In this document: in pieces, positions 16,945 through 19,694 of the stretch
How the letters are laid out: every line of letters starts with the position of its first letter
How positions within the stretch are numbered: the first letter of the stretch is position 1
NCBI GenBank assembly: GCA_008668455.1
Contig: RQCD01000195.1
Location: 1 to 19,694, forward strand
DNA length: 19,694 bases
Source of the DNA: Clostridia bacterium
GTDB lineage: Bacteria > Bacillota > Clostridia > UBA1381
Reading direction: 5' to 3'
Notes under the pieces: model-generated
What the model was told of the DNA's origin: nothing
Databases searched by the model: none
Seen by the model: only the letters and a program-made list of their open reading frames with translations
Translations under genes and position numbers: made by a program

Positions 16945-16973
16945 ATTATACCTGATTTTTAGAAAAAAAGCAA
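16945..16973 (-). promoter_or_regulatory. SigA-type promoter of pckA
   Basis: Reading leftward: -35 TTGCTT (16968-16973), a 17-bp A/T-rich spacer, and -10 TATAAT (16945-16950). The predicted start point is about 52 nt upstream of the pckA ATG. Confidence 0.85.
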
Positions 16974-17092
16974 TCTTTTTCCCTCTAATTTTTATAAATT
17001 TGATCATTTCGCTTGATTATTATTTTGCAGTGATTCTTTTTTTGTGTGAATTGATAATTTATTAACAAAGAAGGAACAGCGCGTTATTTGCT

Positions 17093-17686
17093 TCATTTCA
17101 GCTTCTGCACACTTGCGAAAAAATCCTCTCGAGTCATCAATCGGCTAACAGCCTGGAGCAGCATATTAGAAGAAATTTTTCCGGGCAGACCAATGGATTC
17201 TGCAAACTGACGGCGCAGCTTCGCGCTGTCTGCTCCTCCGGACAAGCCGGCGGTGTAAAAATCGGCCTTTGTAATGTTTGCGGCAGGCTTTGGAGTATAC
17301 TTGTCCCCGTCAACGGTGCATCCGGCATTTATTAATGCCTTTAAAATGTTATCCTCGGAAATTCCCTCCACACCGAGAATGCCCTCTTTTCCAGGCTGTG
17401 ATTTACGCCGTTCTTTTCCGGGAATTTCTGGAATATATGCATGCTTTACACTCTCCTCCGGCAGAAATTGCTTTAAATAGCTGCGGATCCGAAAGCCTGC
17501 GGAATCAGAATCAGTTAAAATCACGGCGCCGGTTTTCTTCGCCATATTGCAAAATGCCTGGAGTGTTTTTTTGTCATGATAAATCTGAAATCCGTTTGTG
17601 ACAAAAATGACTGCGTCTAAAAACTGAGAAAGCCTGATTTTGTCATAAACGCCTTCAACAATGATACATTCTCTGATATGATACAA
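17093..17686 (-). CDS. rnmV: Ribonuclease M5
   Basis: Toprim-domain endonuclease that matures 5S rRNA precursors in low-GC Gram-positives. It has 197 residues. The Toprim part spans the first 100: E10 in CIIVEGVYDK, FVTNGFQIYHDKKTL, and the acidic pair in VILTDSDSAGFRIR. The C-terminal half is the DUF4093-type region, with the characteristic GVEGISEDNILKALINAG. RNase M5 is usually paired with tatD and ksgA; neither is adjacent here. An in-frame TAG lies 9 nt upstream, so the TTG at 17686 (MYHIRECIIVEG) is the first possible start. AAAGGAG precedes it at a long 11-nt spacing, with GGGA closer. Predicted promoter at 17813-17841, leaving a leader of about 120 nt. Confidence 0.93.
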   Translation of the reverse strand: MYHIRECIIVEGVYDKIRLSQFLDAVIFVTNGFQIYHDKKTLQAFCNMAKKTGAVILTDSDSAGFRIRSYLKQFLPEESVKHAYIPEIPGKERRKSQPGKEGILGVEGISEDNILKALINAGCTVDGDKYTPKPAANITKADFYTAGLSGGADSAKLRRQFAESIGLPGKISSNMLLQAVSRLMTREDFFASVQKLK

Positions 17687-17812
17687 TTTCTATCCCACTC
17701 CTTTACCGTTTGTTTTCAGGGCAGAAAGCTCAACAAAGCGCTTGCTGACTGTTTCTATGTATGTCCGGAGTATTTCATCCGTTATTAAGCCGGTTGCTGA
17801 TGTATTAAATCA

Positions 17813-17841
17813 ATTGTACAATAAGGATGAGAAAATGTCAA
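17813..17841 (-). promoter_or_regulatory. SigA-type promoter of rnmV
   Basis: Reading leftward: consensus -35 TTGACA (17836-17841), a 17-bp spacer, and -10 TACAAT (17813-17818). It is the strongest match on the minus strand in this gap and implies a long rnmV leader. Confidence 0.85.
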
Positions 17842-17919
17842 TCATAAAAATGAACAAAGGCTGGTTTTTATACAATTATAGTAATTAATCTACAATATTC
17901 TTTTTAAAAAATCGAGAAA

Positions 17920-17926
17920 TGTCGAA
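17920..17926 (+). promoter_or_regulatory. Candidate Spo0A box upstream of the 49-codon gene
   Basis: TGTCGAA (in AATGTCGAAAAGACA) matches the 0A-box consensus TGNCGAA. It lies 49 bp before the -35 of the small gene's promoter, an activator-compatible distance, and also about 80 bp upstream of the rnmV promoter. Support is limited to the 7-bp match and position. Confidence 0.4.
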
Positions 17927-17975
17927 AAGACACAAACAGCGTCGATCAAAATTTGGAAATTTAAGCAAAAAGATG

Positions 17976-18004
17976 TTGACAAATTTTAGTACTTAGTGTA
18001 AAAT
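17976..18004 (+). promoter_or_regulatory. Strong SigA-type promoter of the 49-codon gene
   Basis: Consensus -35 TTGACA (17976-17981), a 17-bp spacer and -10 TAAAAT (17999-18004). The predicted start point near 18011 leaves a leader of about 60 nt before the ATG at 18072. Confidence 0.9.
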
Positions 18005-18071
18005 AATAATAGAAACCGAGAAAAAAGCTCACAAGGCTGTTCGGAAAGAAGATAAGGAGGTGGAATTTTTC

Positions 18072-18221
18072 ATGAATCTACAAGAAACATTGAAAATGCA
18101 GCGGGAATTGAATCGCTTAACCGATAGCGAAGCAGTCTCGCTATCCAGCGATAAAATCGTTCAAATAGCAAGAACGGTTGAAGACGCATTGGAGAAATTA
18201 AATTCAGTATATAATGAATGA
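18072..18221 (+). CDS. Unrecognised 49-residue protein
   Basis: A short gene that size-limited ORF calling would miss. The ATG at 18072 is preceded by AAGGAGGTG (18054-18062), a perfect complement to the end of 16S rRNA and among the strongest ribosome sites in the window. A near-consensus promoter lies 70 bp further up. The product is MNLQETLKMQRELNRLTDSE followed by AVSLSSDKIVQIARTVEDAL and EKLNSVYNE: soluble, acidic to neutral, without cysteine, predicted as two amphipathic helices joined near LTDSEAVSLSS. Size and two-helix layout recall Spo0E-type aspartyl-phosphate phosphatases, and a Spo0A box lies upstream. However, the catalytic SQELD-type motif is missing, so I do not assign that function. 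The coding region also contains two sizeable hairpins (18123-18145 and 18190-18229), so a role for the RNA is possible. A terminator follows at 18279. Confidence 0.7.
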   Translation: MNLQETLKMQRELNRLTDSEAVSLSSDKIVQIARTVEDALEKLNSVYNE

Positions 18222-18259
18222 TTTCTCCATTAGAAGTACAGGGATGACCTCCTCTGATT

Positions 18260-18266
18260 TTCGACA
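18260..18266 (-). promoter_or_regulatory. Candidate Spo0A box downstream of the 49-codon gene
   Basis: TGTCGAA on the minus strand (extended GTTGTCGAAAATC, a close match to the wider 0A-box consensus). It lies between the small gene and its terminator, 120 bp before the next start codon. No promoter for the following gene is evident, so the site's target is unclear. Confidence 0.35.
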
Positions 18267-18278
18267 ACCACATAAGAC

Positions 18279-18315
18279 AAAAAACACGTTTTTCAGATAC
18301 AAAAACGTGTTTTTT
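18279..18315 (+). terminator. Terminator after the 49-codon gene
   Basis: A 15-bp perfect stem (18279-18293 with 18301-18315) with a 7-nt loop CAGATAC has a six-A left end pairing with a T-run, the layout of a bidirectional intrinsic terminator. The loop and right arm can instead form a second hairpin (GATACAAAAA 18296-18305 with TTTTTGTATC 18312-18321), which excludes the first. Confidence 0.75.
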
Positions 18316-18386
18316 TGTATCCGGACGGTGCATATTCTAAAGCTTTTTCCGGCAAAATAGAAGAAAAAAGAAAGAGGAGATACAGG

Positions 18387-19415
18387 TTGAACGGACAGAA
18401 GCTTTATGAGGATTTTGAAAAGCGGTATGGGAAGGAACAGGAGCAAATTTATGTGTTTCAGGCGGCAAGTCCGCTGCCGCTGTTTGGAGCGGAGCTTGCC
18501 CGGTTTCAAGAGCCTGGGATAGGAATTGGAATTGCACCGCCCTCTATGGCTGCTGTCCGGAGAAGGACGGACGGTCTGTTCCGGATTCAAACGGTTTATT
18601 CTAATGAGGAGGCATTCTGCCGCCGGGAGAACTTAGGAGTATATCAGGGGAACAAGCTTTATAAAGAAATCTTTGCGCTGATTGCCAGAATGGGTAAAAC
18701 GCTTGGAGGCGCTGATTTTCTGTTTTATGAACGGGAAGAATGCGAGCTTTTCTGTCATGCCACAGCGGTATGTGCGCTGGTTCTGCAAACGCTTTCGGAA
18801 AAGGAGCGGATGCCGGGAGAGCTTCTGCAAAATGTTTTATGGAATGATGCAGATGAGGAGCGGAATGTCAGGGAGCTGATCAGTCTATGCGCAAAAAAAA
18901 ATCAGGCGGTTTTGATCCGGGATGTCAATCCCAGTACACTGCCATTTCCGGCAGAACATGAAAAAATTATTCTGATCTCCGCAGAAATGAAAAGGAAGCC
19001 GAATTTAGACTGCATTCATTCTATAGAGGAATTGGCAGAAGCTGCAGAACACAACCGGTATGCAAAATATTTGCTGCGCGAAATTGAGCGGACAAATGCG
19101 GCTGTCCATGCGCTGGAACGGGGAAAGGACGCACTTTTTCGGACTCTTTTAGAGTGCAGTACAAAAGATTTTCTGGATATGGCAGGAAGGGAGGCGAAGC
19201 ATTTAAAAATTCTGTATCAGATTGCCGCGCCAATTTCCTGCGGCTGTAAGGTGGTGGAGGGTGCAGGTCTTTTTTGCTTTGTTCCCAATGCAGAAACAGA
19301 CACTTTTCTGGATCGGGTGCATAGTGCATATCAAAAAAAGGCAGGAACATCGCCTGCCTTTTATATCGGTGAAATGACAGAATCGGGAGAAGTGTCAGAC
19401 ATTAAAACGGAATAA
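18387..19415 (+). CDS. Degenerate galactokinase-family protein (probable pseudokinase)
   Basis: A 342-residue protein whose colinear similarity to clostridial galactokinases is visible, but whose kinase motifs are gone. Motif 1 (PGRxxxxGxHTDxxxG) is replaced by a shortened PGIGIGIAPPSMAAV (43-57). The segment KLYKEIFALIARMGKTLGGA (90-109) aligns with the family's 'LIRGVAAxFKExGYxIGGF', but the GSGLSSSAAFE loop that follows is CELFCHATAVCAL (119-131). Motif 3 (HGGGFGGxxxAFVP) is VVEGAGLFCFVP (289-300). The rest, EIERTNAAVHALERGKDALF and the tail DTFLDRVHSAYQKKAG, follows the family. It is about 40-80 residues shorter than active enzymes. The reading frame is intact, so this is a diverged gene and not a simple pseudogene. 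The start TTG at 18387 has GAGGAG 7 nt upstream; the frame is open to 18315, which is inside the terminator. No promoter recognised. Its 3' end overlaps ychF. Confidence 0.75.
   Translation: MNGQKLYEDFEKRYGKEQEQIYVFQAASPLPLFGAELARFQEPGIGIGIAPPSMAAVRRRTDGLFRIQTVYSNEEAFCRRENLGVYQGNKLYKEIFALIARMGKTLGGADFLFYEREECELFCHATAVCALVLQTLSEKERMPGELLQNVLWNDADEERNVRELISLCAKKNQAVLIRDVNPSTLPFPAEHEKIILISAEMKRKPNLDCIHSIEELAEAAEHNRYAKYLLREIERTNAAVHALERGKDALFRTLLECSTKDFLDMAGREAKHLKILYQIAAPISCGCKVVEGAGLFCFVPNAETDTFLDRVHSAYQKKAGTSPAFYIGEMTESGEVSDIKTE
19336..19362 (-). terminator. Probable ychF terminator inside the galactokinase-like gene
   Basis: A perfect 10-bp stem AAAAGGCAGG/CCTGCCTTTT (19336-19345 with 19353-19362) with a 7-nt loop is followed on the minus strand by a U-run of seven. 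It is 33 nt past the ychF stop and lies within the coding sequence of the convergent gene. On the plus strand the U-run is only four, so it should act mainly leftward. Confidence 0.75.
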
Positions 19416-19694
19416 CACGATGTCCCCGTCCTTCATCACATAGTCCTTTCCCTCGGAGCGTACTAACCCTTTTTCCTTTGCTGCGGTCATGCTGCCGCAT
19501 TCCATTAAATCCTTGTATGCCACAACCTCTGCCCGAATAAAGCCCCGTTCAAAGTCGGAATGGATTTTTCCGGCTGCCTGCGGCGCTTTTGTACCGTCAG
19601 TAATTGTCCAGGCGCGCACCTCCGGCTCGCCGGCGGTCAGATAGCTGATCAGCCCCAACAAGCGGTAGCTTGCTTTAATTAACCGATCCAACCC
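19395..19694 (-). CDS. ychF: Redox-regulated ATPase YchF (3'-terminal part)
   Basis: C-terminal 99 residues of YchF/OLA1, an Obg-like P-loop ATPase that binds ribosomes. What is visible is the end of the G domain and the whole TGS-type domain: LDRLIKASYRLLGLISYLTAG, EVRAWTITDGTKAPQAAGKIHSDFERGFIRAEVV, and the terminal DYVMKDGDIVLFRFNV, all near-diagnostic for the family. The reading frame is open to the right edge (the codon before the leucine is glycine), so the TTG near 19691 is internal and the N-terminal P-loop is outside the window. It converges on the galactokinase-like gene with a 21-bp coding overlap. Confidence 0.96.
   Translation of the reverse strand, partial: GLDRLIKASYRLLGLISYLTAGEPEVRAWTITDGTKAPQAAGKIHSDFERGFIRAEVVAYKDLMECGSMTAAKEKGLVRSEGKDYVMKDGDIVLFRFNV

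Larger units (their letters stand above)
17687..18071. other. Divergent intergenic region rnmV / 49-codon gene (385 bp)
   Basis: This AT-rich region holds the rnmV leader and promoter (17813-17841, minus), about 130 bp without an obvious gene, a Spo0A-box sequence at 17920-17926, the promoter of the small gene (17976-18004, plus) and its 60-nt leader. A minus-strand frame of about 39 codons directly upstream of rnmV (17696-17812) reads like protein (EILRTYIETVSKRFVELSAL) but has no ATG, GTG or TTG start. Confidence 0.7.

Noticed and set aside
18072..18221. Calling the 49-codon product a Spo0E-like aspartyl-phosphate phosphatase
   Set aside because: Only size and two-helix layout fit; the SQELD-type catalytic motif is not present in any register I tried.
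18315..18386. Upstream start (18315) for the galactokinase-like gene
   Set aside because: It would begin inside the terminator stem with no ribosome site; TTG at 18387 has GAGGAG at 7 nt.
18204..18590. 128-codon minus-strand ORF across the terminator and the start of the galactokinase-like gene
   Set aside because: Low-complexity, crosses a terminator and sits opposite a gene with a clear family match; no ribosome site at its start.
1..19694. tRNA, rRNA, CRISPR or phage/transposase genes
   Set aside because: No T-loop GTTCGAATC-type sequence, no regularly spaced repeats and no integrase or transposase motifs on either strand; the only mobile-like DNA is the non-coding repeat at 15033-15192.

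Overview
The window is a chromosomal segment of an endospore-forming Firmicute, most likely a member of the class Clostridia. The evidence is a bacterial V-type ATPase operon, a dnaG-rpoD pair with a short SigA-type sigma factor, the sporulation protein YunB, RNase M5 with its DUF4093-type tail, an ATP-type PEP carboxykinase, strong AGGAGG ribosome sites, frequent TTG starts and Spo0A-box sequences in intergenic DNA. I cannot fix the genus. A dispersed repeat at 15033-15192 resembles palindromic elements I recall from gut clostridia.

Region 1 (2-8050, plus strand) is a tightly packed V/A-type ATPase operon in the order C (5' end outside the window), I, K, F, E, A, B, D. It ends at a 13-bp hairpin that also serves the convergent genes. 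The peripheral-stalk G/H subunit is not in view and presumably lies upstream. Region 2 (8085-10522, minus) is a small operon: a glycerol-1-phosphate dehydrogenase (AraM/EgsA type), a DUF421 (YetF-like) membrane protein and a DUF4363 membrane-anchored protein. The last two overlap by 4 bp, and the operon has a clear promoter. Region 3 (10608-13504, minus) is dnaG-rpoD with a 4-bp overlap and a strong terminator.

Region 4 (13633-16973, minus) holds three independent genes: a flavodoxin-fold reductase with a cysteine cluster, yunB, and pckA. The yunB-pckA gap carries the repeat and a 20-bp perfect terminator stem. Region 5 (17093-19694) is the least ordinary part. rnmV (minus) faces away from an unannotated 49-codon gene (plus) that has a TTGACA-17-TAAAAT promoter, a perfect Shine-Dalgarno and nearby Spo0A boxes. 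Next comes a galactokinase-family protein in which all three GHMP kinase motifs have been lost, so it is probably a pseudokinase. The window closes with the 3' end of ychF, which converges on the pseudokinase gene, overlaps it by 21 bp and appears to use a terminator inside it.

Most of the window is housekeeping: ion-translocating ATPase, replication priming and primary sigma factor, gluconeogenesis, 5S rRNA maturation. The best candidates for something undescribed are the 49-codon gene and the degenerate galactokinase beside it. No tRNA, rRNA, CRISPR array, transposase or phage gene was seen.
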